Shown: positions 51,134 to 59,669 of the stretch, piece by piece | Numbering within the stretch: the first letter of the stretch is position 1 | Layout: every line of letters starts with the position of its first letter | NCBI GenBank assembly: GCA_965228615.1 | Contig: CBDDHT010000003.1 | Location: forward strand, 620,001 to 684,000 | DNA from: CBDDHT01 sp965228615 | GTDB lineage: Bacteria; Pseudomonadota; Alphaproteobacteria; Rhizobiales; Methyloligellaceae | DNA: 64,000 bases | Reading direction: 5' to 3' | Notes under the pieces: model-generated | Seen by the model: only the letters and a program-made list of their open reading frames with translations | The model's database searches: none | Told to the model about the DNA's origin: nothing | Position numbers and translations under genes: made by a program

Positions 51134-51347
51134 GTCCCGTCGCCGCTTACGAGCACCGGTGTGCAGGGACGCCGCAAAGTCCCCACAAACGAATCACATA
51201 GTACCATAGTTTCAACGGCTTCTGCGCCGGCATGGCATGGATCGAGCATGCTGGCAGGGCCGTCCACATTGCGTTATGGTTGCAGACGTCTGCAGCACTT
51301 CGCGTATGGGGGAAACGTGCTCAACGAGATTAGTTGGTTAGTTTAGT

Positions 51348-52334
51348 ATGGTCGACCGTCCGGATCCTTCGAGCGGCGAGACGCCACGTGCGCCTCGCGA
51401 GACAGCCGAAGCGGCAATCGCTCAGGTTGCGGATCGTATGCGTTCGTTCGCCGGAAAAGCACATGCGCAAAGCAGGACTGCAGTCCACAAAAGCGCACAA
51501 CAGCTAAAGACCCAAATCGGACCGCGGGTCGCGCATGCAAGTCGCGATATTGCTGGGCATACGAATGAAGCCGGCAAAGCCCTGGGCAAGCTGGCACGTA
51601 CGCATCTCCTTCCACCGCTCAACCGTTTTTTTGAGAATCTCGCACAACGGACCAAGCCAACCGTTCTCAAAGAAGACTATCGCCGCATCCTAATGTTCAT
51701 TCACGAGACCATTCTGGACCGTGAAATCGAACGCGTTTTGTTCGTGCCAACACGTGATCATATCAAATTGTCGGAGCTATCGATTCGCAGCCTGATGCGA
51801 CTGTCGGGACACGACTACAAACCAACGCCTGCCAAGGTATTTGAGTGGGCGATGGCACCGCTCGCAGTCGAACATGAACGCTGGCTCTTTGTCGACATTG
51901 GCGCCGGACGCGGCCGGGCGCTTCTGATGGCATCGCACTATCCTTTCGAGAAGGTTCGAGGTGTCGAGTTCGCCGATGAACTCCACGCCGATTGCCAAAT
52001 GAATATTGCGCAATACCCGCGCTCACGGATGCAGTGCCGAGATATCGAGTGCGAACTCGAGGATGCAACGCATTTCGAAGTTCCTGACCAGAGTGCCGTA
52101 TTCTACTTCTTCGATCCGTTCGAACCTCAGATTTTGGAAGAGGTTCTTATGCGGATTGCGCGTGCCCATGCACGTCATCAACGCCTCTGCCACCTTGTCT
52201 TTGTCGATCCTCCGGATCCGGCAGCGATGCGGCGCTGGACAATGTTCGAACCCGTCACGATCGACCGATTGCTGGCTCTGAAGATCAAACTGTTCAGTCC
52301 CTACGACATTGCTGTCTATCGCACGCGGTCCTGA
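51348..52334 (+). CDS. SAM-dependent methyltransferase-like protein with helical N-terminus
   Basis: A 328-residue protein. Residues 1-110 are amphipathic helices rich in Ala/Lys/Arg; the C-terminal part is a class I methyltransferase fold with motif I in LFVDIGAGRGRALLMASHYP (about 183-202) and an acidic strand end in GVEFADEL. The later motif YFFDPFEP suggests a catalytic or substrate loop. Substrate unknown. Divergent from the sigma/anti-sigma operon and convergent with the next methyltransferase. Confidence 0.8.
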   Translation: MVDRPDPSSGETPRAPRETAEAAIAQVADRMRSFAGKAHAQSRTAVHKSAQQLKTQIGPRVAHASRDIAGHTNEAGKALGKLARTHLLPPLNRFFENLAQRTKPTVLKEDYRRILMFIHETILDREIERVLFVPTRDHIKLSELSIRSLMRLSGHDYKPTPAKVFEWAMAPLAVEHERWLFVDIGAGRGRALLMASHYPFEKVRGVEFADELHADCQMNIAQYPRSRMQCRDIECELEDATHFEVPDQSAVFYFFDPFEPQILEEVLMRIARAHARHQRLCHLVFVDPPDPAAMRRWTMFEPVTIDRLLALKIKLFSPYDIAVYRTRS

Positions 52335-52358
52335 ACCCTTGCCCAGGCGCAGAGCGGA

Positions 52359-52994
52359 TTATCGCGGAACAGCCATTCCCAGATAATGAAATCCCAAAAC
52401 CTCAGGTGTCAGGGGCAAGACATAATTGTCCACGCTGACGATGCGAAATCCTGAATTGGCGATAAGTCGCGAAACATTCCGATTGAGGCTGCAACCGCCT
52501 GTGAGCAAGCGCCACATGGGCGTGAAGCGGTCCTGCCATTTCGCCGTTCCCGGATGGTGCGAACGCCCATGTTCGCAGAACAGCAGCTGCCCACCCGGTT
52601 TGAGAACGCGTTTCAACTCGGTCAGGACGCCCTCTACATCGCGAAGGCTGCAGAATGTGTAGGTTGCCAGGACCGTATCGGCTGTCCCCGTCTCTACCGG
52701 GATGTCTTCAGCTGAAACGGGGAAAATGTCGACTTCGAACGATGCCGCTTCGACCCGCTCCCGTCCCATCCGCAATAAGACGGGATCCGGGTCGACACCA
52801 ATGACGCGTGACACACGTGCAGGATCATAATGCGGAAGATTGAGGCCCGACCCGATGCCGATTTCGACGACAACACCGGATGCCTGCGGTACCAGCCGGC
52901 GCCGCTGCTGGGTGATCGGTCTCAGCGAGCAACCTCCGTGAAGCAGTCGTGGCGCGATCTGGCGCCCATAAAATCCCGTTGCGGCCGCTGCCAT
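52359..52994 (-). CDS. class I SAM methyltransferase (METTL7/UbiE-like)
   Basis: A 211-residue methyltransferase: motif I VVEIGIGSGLNLPHY (about 42-56), acidic end VIGVDPDP, motif post-I region with SAEDIP, and the later LKRVLKPGGQLLFCEHGRSH. The C-terminal RFTPMWRLLTGGCSLNRNV pattern is shared with small thiol/lipid methyltransferases (METTL7-like) and phosphatidylethanolamine methyltransferase relatives. The substrate is not determined. Confidence 0.85.
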   Translation of the reverse strand: MAAAATGFYGRQIAPRLLHGGCSLRPITQQRRRLVPQASGVVVEIGIGSGLNLPHYDPARVSRVIGVDPDPVLLRMGRERVEAASFEVDIFPVSAEDIPVETGTADTVLATYTFCSLRDVEGVLTELKRVLKPGGQLLFCEHGRSHHPGTAKWQDRFTPMWRLLTGGCSLNRNVSRLIANSGFRIVSVDNYVLPLTPEVLGFHYLGMAVPR

Positions 52995-53504
52995 GCCGGT
53001 TTCCTCCCTTCGACCCGAACCGCGCAGGTGGGAGTCAAATAAGGCAACTTCAAGCAGTTGTTACACGCGGAAAGGATTTGTGATGTATCTGGTCTGATCG
53101 GTAAGCCGTGTTAATGGACGACTTTCATAATTGATCAAGGACAGATCCGCATCGGAACCGAAGGCCCGGTGTCTGAGGCAACGTGACTTGCGGTGAAGCA
53201 ACCACGCGACGCGCGGCAAACAGGCCGTCAAGCCCCCCAACGAGACGAAGCCGGGTCAATTGCCGAGGCAACGGACGCTTCTTCATCACCCGCATCTACT
53301 CGGACCCACCGACATTGCATCGAACAAGCCGTTCAAATCCGGGGAGTAGGTTCAACCAGAAGTTGGGGAACACAACCTGTTTGAAACCTTATATTTATAA
53401 TTTTCCGCAAAATATAGGAAACGTGAAGGCTTGACCGAAGCCGCTTCCTCAAATGCTCGCCTTTTGAGCCTGAATGCTATTGCGATTGAGACGAAATAAC
53501 AGGA
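52995..53504. other. non-coding gap upstream of histidine kinase
   Basis: 510 nt with no convincing gene; short open frames here lack Shine-Dalgarno sequence and similarity. TATATTT (53390-53396) and AAATATA (53410-53416) form an AT-rich dyad about 90 nt before the kinase start, a possible operator or promoter region. Confidence 0.4.
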
Positions 53505-56102
53505 ATGAAAACGCTCTCACGCATTTCCAATTCGACCGCACAGGCAAATAGACGGTTCGCTGTCTATATTGCGACGATTGCCTTGGCGATTGCCGGCGCG
53601 GTCACCTTCGCTGGCGCGCAATGGCAGAGCAGTGCCTATGCACATACGACAATTGAGACTGCTGCGACATTGCTGGCAGCGCTGATCGGCATTGTTGCGG
53701 TAACGCGATACTGCGCTCGCCAAAATGGCGCTGTGCTTCTAATTGCCGGAGGATTTCTCGGTACCGCTGCTCTAAATTGCTATCACGCCTTCGTGACCTC
53801 GGAATTGTTCATTGCGTCTTCGCGAACCGATGTCGGCGATCTGATGGCGATCAGCCATATGGCAGTTCAGCAGTTTCTGGCCATCGTGCTGCTTGCAAGC
53901 GCGATGTCGCGACCTGCCAACCAAAGAAAACCAGCCGCGCGGCCGACTATGTTTTGGCTCCCCAGGGTCTGCGTGATGGTGGTCGTCATCGCTGTATTCG
54001 TCTTAACCTACTCGATCGACATCCCTAAATTCGAACTGCTTGGCGTAGCAGTTACAAACCCCGGCGAACTCGTGCCTGCTTTCTGCCTGATGATGGCCTT
54101 CTTGGCCTGCCTCATCAAGGGCGATTGGCGACATGACGCCTTCGATCATTGGGTCGTGATCGCAATCATCGTTGCCTGTGCATCGGACATGCTTTTCATG
54201 TCCCGCTCGTCGTGGCTGTTCGATTTCGAATTCAATGCTGCACATCTGCTGAAGAACGTCAGCTATCTGTGCATCTTTGCCGGATTGATGACGAGCCTCT
54301 TCCATACCCTTCGCGGCGAAGAGAAACGCGCAGATCAGCTTGATGAGGCCAAGAATGAAGCCGAACACGCTTTAGCCGAGATCGCTTGTCACAAGCTGGC
54401 ACTCGATCAACACGCCATCGTCATGGTGCTCAATCTGCAGGGCCGGATTTCTGATGGAAACGATCAATTCTGCCATCTAACCGGTTACACTCGGCAGGAA
54501 CTGGCGGGTCCGTCCGGCGACGGTTTGGCTGCCAGTACGATCTTCATCACCTCTTTCGATGACCTTTGGTGGACAGTCTGCTCGGGCGCCACCTGGAAGG
54601 GCGAAATCGAAATTCGAGCGAAAGACGATTCGCGACACCACCTATCGACGACAGTCGTACCATTTAGAAACGAGCGCGGCCATATCACCTACTTCATGGT
54701 TGTTCAGACAGACGTGACCGATCATCGCAAGGCCGAGCACGAACTGGCTGGTCATGCGGCCCATACGGCTTTGCTGAACGATATCTCCGTTGCGGCAAAC
54801 CAGTTGGACGATGTCGAAGCAGCAGCCAGATATTGTCTCGAAAGGGTTTGCCGCTTCACAGGCTGGTCCTTCGGGCAGGTCCTGCTGCTTGACGACGATG
54901 GGAGCGCCGACTTCAGTGCCCCGGGCTGGTGGTACAGCCAAGAACCTGAACGTCACCAGACATTCATCAGACAAACTGATGAGATCGACTGGAAGTTCGG
55001 CATGGGCCTTCCCGGACATGTCTTCGCCGCTGGCAAACCACGCTACTGGAACGATACCGATCATGTCGAATGGTGGCACAGGGTCAGCTCATTTAAAGAG
55101 TGCAATTTCAGAGGCGGCGCGGCCTTTCCGGTCAATGTCAAAGGCAAAGTGGTGGCGATCCTTGAGTTCTGGGCGCCATTCACCATTGAGGCCAGCTCGC
55201 ATCTTAAAGAGATTCTGGCGCATACGGTTCTGCAACTCGGGCAAGTTTTCGAACGGGCGGGTTCCGAACAGGAACTCCTGGCTCACCGCGATCATCTTCA
55301 GGAGCTGGTCGATGCTGCAACTGCCAACTTGAAAGAAAAAGCCAGCGAGCTGCGCCAGGCATTGGACAAGGAAAAAGAACTCAACGTCATGCAGCGCCAG
55401 TTCGTGTCAATGGCAAGTCACGAGTTTCGAACTCCGCTGGCGATCATCGACTCAGCGGCGCAACGGATGAAAAGCCGGATAAAAAGGGATCGGCTTACGC
55501 CGGAAGATGCGTCAATTCGCATCGAGAAGATCCGATCGGCCGTCCAACGTATGACGAGGCTCATGGAGAGTACCCTGTCTGCCGCACGCCTTCAGGAAGG
55601 AAAGATCAAGATCGAGATTGCGCCCTGCAATGTCGAAAAGATCGTGCTGGAAACATGCGAAAGAAACCAGGAAATCGCCCACAAACACCTGATTTCCTGT
55701 CAGATTGGCAAATTGCCGGACACGATACAGGCTGATGCAGGCGCACTTGAGCAGATCCTGACCAACTTGCTGTCCAATGCTTTGAAATATGCTCCCGATG
55801 CCCCCAGCATCTCCGTCAGCGCCGACAGTGACGGTGACGATGTTCGTATTGCGGTCCAGGACTATGGTCTTGGCATTGATGCAGACGAGCTTCAGCGCAT
55901 TGGGGAACGTTTCTTCCGGGCCAAGACGTCGACGGGCATTGAGGGTACCGGTATCGGCCTCAACCTCGTCAAGACGCTGGTCGAAATGCATGACGGTACA
56001 ATTATGGTCGAAAGCACAAAGGGTAAAGGCAGCACTTTCATCGTCCGCCTGCCCGTCTTTGGGCCAGCGACATCGACGGCAACGCAGATAGATGCCGCTT
56101 AG
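53505..56102 (+). CDS. membrane hybrid-input sensor histidine kinase (7TM-PAS-GAF-HisKA-HATPase)
   Basis: An 865-residue sensor kinase. The N-terminal half has about seven membrane helices (residues 20-270, MASE-like). Then come a PAS domain (about 300-415, HAIVMVLNLQGRISDGNDQF), a GAF-like domain (about 430-590, with two WW pairs) and a coiled coil (about 600-630). The HisKA phosphoacceptor is His639 in ASHEFRTPL, and the HATPase_c domain carries N (LLSNALKYAPD), G1 (DYGLGID) and G2 (GTGIGLNLVKTLV) boxes. The response regulator gene follows 36 nt later. Signal unknown. Confidence 0.93.
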   Translation: MKTLSRISNSTAQANRRFAVYIATIALAIAGAVTFAGAQWQSSAYAHTTIETAATLLAALIGIVAVTRYCARQNGAVLLIAGGFLGTAALNCYHAFVTSELFIASSRTDVGDLMAISHMAVQQFLAIVLLASAMSRPANQRKPAARPTMFWLPRVCVMVVVIAVFVLTYSIDIPKFELLGVAVTNPGELVPAFCLMMAFLACLIKGDWRHDAFDHWVVIAIIVACASDMLFMSRSSWLFDFEFNAAHLLKNVSYLCIFAGLMTSLFHTLRGEEKRADQLDEAKNEAEHALAEIACHKLALDQHAIVMVLNLQGRISDGNDQFCHLTGYTRQELAGPSGDGLAASTIFITSFDDLWWTVCSGATWKGEIEIRAKDDSRHHLSTTVVPFRNERGHITYFMVVQTDVTDHRKAEHELAGHAAHTALLNDISVAANQLDDVEAAARYCLERVCRFTGWSFGQVLLLDDDGSADFSAPGWWYSQEPERHQTFIRQTDEIDWKFGMGLPGHVFAAGKPRYWNDTDHVEWWHRVSSFKECNFRGGAAFPVNVKGKVVAILEFWAPFTIEASSHLKEILAHTVLQLGQVFERAGSEQELLAHRDHLQELVDAATANLKEKASELRQALDKEKELNVMQRQFVSMASHEFRTPLAIIDSAAQRMKSRIKRDRLTPEDASIRIEKIRSAVQRMTRLMESTLSAARLQEGKIKIEIAPCNVEKIVLETCERNQEIAHKHLISCQIGKLPDTIQADAGALEQILTNLLSNALKYAPDAPSISVSADSDGDDVRIAVQDYGLGIDADELQRIGERFFRAKTSTGIEGTGIGLNLVKTLVEMHDGTIMVESTKGKGSTFIVRLPVFGPATSTATQIDAA

Positions 56103-56138
56103 TCGATCGGCAACGCTTGAAAGTTGATAGAGGGTAGT

Positions 56139-56975
56139 ATGGCAACGATTCTTTGCATCGAGGATGAGGCTCATCTGCGCGAAGACATTGCAGAAGACCT
56201 GGAAGATGCCGGCCATGACACGTTTCAGGCACGGGACGGGGTCGAGGGCCTGCAGATGATCCTTCGGCACAGTCCCGATGTGGTCATCAGCGACATATCG
56301 ATGCCTCGAATGGATGGACGCCAACTCGTTGCCAAACTGCGTAACGAGCATCCCGAATATTCGGACATGCCGTTCATTTTCCTGACCGCCTTCACCGATA
56401 AAAAGGACATGGTCGAGGGATTGAAGACTGGCGCCGACGACTATCTCACCAAACCCGTCGACTATGAAATGCTGCAGATCAAGATCGCTTCCGTACTTCG
56501 TCAGGCGGGCCGAATGATCGACCGACGACAAAAGGAACAGGTCCGCCTCTACAAATCACTCACCAAGGATGAAGCCAAAGCTGCCGCGCCAGACGAAGCC
56601 AAACCCAGCTACGATCTACCTCGGCACGAATTTGTGTTGGTTGGAGCAAGCGACCCCGGTCTCTGGGCGATTCAGCGCCAACTCGAGGATCTCGGTCAAA
56701 CGGTTCGCATATTTACGAGCGGTCGTGCCTTTCTCGACAAAAGTGAGGACCTACAGTCGGATTTTGTCTTGCTCTGGCTTCAAAGCGACGACATGCAAGC
56801 GCCAATGATTGCGACAATGATCAAATCTCTCGGCATGAAGACAATCGTCGTCATTCCCGAAGCTCTGGCGGGCCCGATGGCGAACCAAGAAATGAATGGC
56901 ACTTGCGACCTTGTTGCCCTGCCGCTCGACATGGATCAACTCGCTGCAAAGATCAAAGAGTGGATCGCCTGCTAA
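56139..56975 (+). CDS. response regulator with unusual C-terminal domain
   Basis: A 278-residue protein with an N-terminal receiver domain (1-125): acidic pocket EDE, phosphoacceptor Asp52 in SDISMPRMDG and the conserved Lys in LTKPVDYEML. The C-terminal part (about 165-278) is not a known DNA-binding domain: it reads like a second, degenerate receiver-type alpha/beta fold (FVLVGASDPGLWAIQRQLED) with no phosphoacceptor. The output is therefore probably by protein interaction. Start ATG 56139 has GAGGG upstream. Co-transcribed with the kinase. Confidence 0.88.
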   Translation: MATILCIEDEAHLREDIAEDLEDAGHDTFQARDGVEGLQMILRHSPDVVISDISMPRMDGRQLVAKLRNEHPEYSDMPFIFLTAFTDKKDMVEGLKTGADDYLTKPVDYEMLQIKIASVLRQAGRMIDRRQKEQVRLYKSLTKDEAKAAAPDEAKPSYDLPRHEFVLVGASDPGLWAIQRQLEDLGQTVRIFTSGRAFLDKSEDLQSDFVLLWLQSDDMQAPMIATMIKSLGMKTIVVIPEALAGPMANQEMNGTCDLVALPLDMDQLAAKIKEWIAC

Positions 56976-57045
56976 GAGACAGGGCCGCTGTGGCATAGAA
57001 ACTCGCCAATGGCGACTTTCAAGACAAACGAAATTCTATCAAGCG

Positions 57046-58110
57046 TCAGTTGACGCCGAGCTTCTTCTGAAGGCTTGTCGAAGACGTTGTGTATTGGAAG
57101 ACTAGCCGCTTGTCGGGATAGATCCGCGCATGCACGGCCTGCGACATCAGCGCCGCCTCATGGAAACCGGACAGAATGAGCTTCAGCTTGCCGGGATAGG
57201 TATTGATATCGCCGATTGCGAAGATGCCATCGACATTCGTGGCAAATGCCTCTGTATCCACGGTAATCAGATTCTCATTCAGATTGATATTCCAGTCGGC
57301 GATCGGTCCAAGCTTCATCGTCAGTCCGAAAAATGGCAGGAGTGTATCGCACGTCTGTTCATATTCCTCGCGTTGCGGATCACGGATCGTCACCGATGTC
57401 AGCTTGCCGTCGCTGCCGTGAAGCTCGGTAACCTGACCAAGCTTGAAGTCCACCTTCCCTTCGTCAACCAGCGCCAACATCTTGTTCACGCTATCGGGCG
57501 CGGCGCGAAACTTATCTCGGCGATGGACCAGTGTGAGACGCTTTGCAACACCGGACAGATTCAGTGTCCAGTCCAGCGCGGAATCGCCTCCGCCGACAAT
57601 GAGTATATCGCGGTCCCGGAAGGCTTCGATCTGCCGTACCGAATAGAATACCGACGTCCCTTCATAGTCTTCGATGCCGGGCAGCGGCGGGCGCTTGGGC
57701 GTGAAGGACCCTCCTCCGGCGGCAATGACGACAACCTTGGTGTGGAATTCAGTCCCAATGTCGGTAACAAGCCGAAACCGGCCGTCATCGAGTCTCTCCA
57801 GAACATCGACTCGCTGCTGAAGATGGAATGTCGGGTCGAATGGTTTGATCTGTTCCATCAGCCGGTCCGTGAGTTCCTGTCCGCTCACGACGGGAAGTGC
57901 CGGAATATCGTAGATTGGTTTCTCGGGGTACAGCTCGGCGCATTGGCCGCCGGGTTTATCGAGAATATCGATCAGGTGCGCCCGGATATCCACGAGGCCG
58001 AGTTCAAAAACGGCGAACAAGCCTACAGGTCCAGCGCCGATGATCACGACGTCTGTTTCGATCGTCGCCCCTCTTCCATTGTCAGCTGGAAGCATGTCCT
58101 TGGGATTCAT
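57046..58110 (-). CDS. ferredoxin--NADP reductase, thioredoxin-reductase-like type
   Basis: A 354-residue flavoprotein transferring electrons between NADPH and ferredoxin or flavodoxin. The FAD site is VVIIGAGPVGLFAVFELG (21-38), the NADPH site is DILIVGGGDSALDW (about 168-181), and the C-terminal FAD contact is GIFAIGDINTYPGK. There is no CxxC redox pair, which separates it from thioredoxin reductase. The C-terminus ends in the family-typical QYTTSSTSLQKKLGV. The [2Fe-2S] ferredoxin encoded just upstream on the same strand is a plausible partner. Confidence 0.93.
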   Translation of the reverse strand: MNPKDMLPADNGRGATIETDVVIIGAGPVGLFAVFELGLVDIRAHLIDILDKPGGQCAELYPEKPIYDIPALPVVSGQELTDRLMEQIKPFDPTFHLQQRVDVLERLDDGRFRLVTDIGTEFHTKVVVIAAGGGSFTPKRPPLPGIEDYEGTSVFYSVRQIEAFRDRDILIVGGGDSALDWTLNLSGVAKRLTLVHRRDKFRAAPDSVNKMLALVDEGKVDFKLGQVTELHGSDGKLTSVTIRDPQREEYEQTCDTLLPFFGLTMKLGPIADWNINLNENLITVDTEAFATNVDGIFAIGDINTYPGKLKLILSGFHEAALMSQAVHARIYPDKRLVFQYTTSSTSLQKKLGVN

Positions 58111-58252
58111 CCGAAATCTCTCAATCCTAAGAGTTCAATCGATAAGCAAGCGGGTTCGACAGGGTCGCGTTTGATCCAAGTCCATGAGGGTTTCAGCTAC
58201 GGGTACCCACGATTGGCGCCCCGGGTTGCGCTATGATCGGGTCACGATTAGC

Positions 58253-58573
58253 TCAGAATTGCTTTTCCGGAACCGTGACAACCAGACCGTCGAATTCATC
58301 CTGCACTTTGATCTGGCAGCTAAGGCGGCTGTTTTCGCGAACGTCGAACGCAAAATCCAGCATGTCCTCTTCCATCTCTTCCGGCTCGCCTGTTGCTTCG
58401 CGCCAGGCACCATCCACATAGACATGGCATGTCGCGCAGGCGCAGGCGCCTCCGCATTCGGCCTCAATGCCGGGAACCATATTCTTAACCGCCGCTTCCA
58501 TCACGGTCATGCCGGTTTCGGCCTCCACGACATGTTTCGTGCCGTTGTGCTCGATATAGGTGATTTTGGGCAT
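58253..58573 (-). CDS. [2Fe-2S] ferredoxin, adrenodoxin type
   Basis: A 106-residue soluble electron carrier. The cluster ligands are Cys40, Cys46, Cys49 (in CGGACACATCHVYVD) and Cys86 (RLSCQI), the spacing of adrenodoxin/putidaredoxin/FdVI-type ferredoxins. Used in alphaproteobacteria with cytochromes P450, in Fe-S assembly or in heme A synthesis. It lies 142 nt upstream of the ferredoxin-NADP reductase gene in the same direction, suggesting a redox pair. Confidence 0.95.
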   Translation of the reverse strand: MPKITYIEHNGTKHVVEAETGMTVMEAAVKNMVPGIEAECGGACACATCHVYVDGAWREATGEPEEMEEDMLDFAFDVRENSRLSCQIKVQDEFDGLVVTVPEKQF

Positions 58574-58859
58574 TGCGTGACGGTCCTCGCGCGGGTCGCC
58601 TGAATTAGTCGGACGGCGGACGCGAAAACCCTATACGGAGTAAGCCGCGCCGGCTGGAGCGGGCCTCGTATAAGACAAATATGTTTGAAGAGCAAATGCG
58701 AGCGACACACTCACGAAAGGCGCAATGCGGATCAATTGCCAGCCGCTTAACGGTGACGCAGATCGGGTATGATCACCGGCTCGCGATGGCCGTCACAGAC
58801 ATCGCAGGATCGGTCGAATTACCGATCCTCAATCGATGCCGATTGAACCCCTGATTGAC

Positions 58860-59249
58860 TCAGAGATCCGCCAGAACTTTTGAGATAAAGCCGTTGGTCT
58901 GTTCGATTTCCGCGGCAATACCGCGCACCATCGCTGCCCGGCGCTCGACCAGTTCCTGCCCCGCAAGCCCCTCAGCCATTTCCGCCGCGGCAGCAATGCC
59001 CCAAGCGCCAATGCCGCGTGCCGACCCTTTGATGGTATGGGCCGCATCGCTCCACGCTTTGTCCGTTTCGGCCCCTTCGAGCCGGCGCAGACAAAGCCCG
59101 GACTGTGTCTTGAACAGTTCGAGAACTTCGCGTTCCAGTGTTCGGTTTCCAAGTGTATACCGAGAGAGATGGACGAGATCGACCGGTCGCTGAGGCTGTG
59201 CCTCTATGCCTGCCGGCATCGCCGTTGCTGTTTCAATCATCTTAGCCAA
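58860..59249 (-). CDS. histidine phosphotransfer (Hpt) protein
   Basis: A 129-residue Hpt protein with phosphoacceptor His71 in AHTIKGSARGIGA, within a four-helix bundle. It relays phosphate between hybrid kinases and response regulators. The start is TTG at 59249 (AAGG 6 nt upstream) or ATG at 59240. A perfect CtrA-type box lies 127 nt upstream, so it may belong to the cell-cycle network. Its kinase partner is not in the window; the nearby kinase has no receiver domain. Confidence 0.88.
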   Translation of the reverse strand: MAKMIETATAMPAGIEAQPQRPVDLVHLSRYTLGNRTLEREVLELFKTQSGLCLRRLEGAETDKAWSDAAHTIKGSARGIGAWGIAAAAEMAEGLAGQELVERRAAMVRGIAAEIEQTNGFISKVLADL

Positions 59250-59375
59250 AATGCCCCTTGTTGCAGCGCAGCATGCGGTTGCCCCTGATGAACCCAGAAT
59301 TCAGGCTATTTTGTGGTCTTGACCGCCACTTGCCATAGGTTTTTCGCCAGGTAAGACGAGACTAACAGACAGCTG

Positions 59376-59390
59376 TTAAGTCAGAGTTAA
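59376..59390. promoter_or_regulatory. CtrA-type box TTAA-N7-TTAA between hpt and GPR/RgsE-like gene
   Basis: TTAA (59376-59379), spacer GTCAGAG, TTAA (59387-59390): a perfect full site in the divergent gap. It could control the Hpt gene, the polar-growth gene, or both. The whole gap 59250-59669 is non-coding. Confidence 0.6.
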
Positions 59391-59433
59391 CGACTGGTGT
59401 GCCAACGGGGCTCCGCCCGTGAAGAAAATTCTC

Positions 59434-59451
59434 CTTCAAACCCGTTTGAAG
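59434..59451. promoter_or_regulatory. dyad CTTCAAA-N4-TTTGAAG
   Basis: A perfect 7-bp dyad with CCCG centre, 44 nt from the CtrA-type box in the same divergent gap. Operator-like; regulator unknown. Confidence 0.4.
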
Positions 59452-59669
59452 CCGTCGCCATAAAGGATAAGGGCCGCTTTTTCTTTCGGAGATCGCCTCG
59501 CTATGAAACAGTGCCGTAACCAAAGAGAGACTGGAATCCCTCCTGATTATCGTCGAATCGACCTGTGTTGGGCATAGGGAACTGTTGCAAAAAGAGCACA
59601 GTGAAAAGGGTGCATGCTGGCGACAAATGGCCTAAAACAGTCTGAGGTAGGTATAGAGCGGGTTTAGTA

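Noticed and set aside
53183..53434. 83-codon frame upstream of the histidine kinase
   Set aside because: Arg/Ser/Pro-rich shadow-like composition, runs into an AT-rich dyad, no start signal.
55512..56531. 339-codon open frame antisense to the kinase/response regulator junction
   Set aside because: Shadow of two strongly supported genes; spans their boundary and has no domain.
57130..58236. 368-codon open frame antisense to the ferredoxin-NADP reductase
   Set aside because: The reductase carries intact FAD and NADPH motifs; the opposite frame has none.
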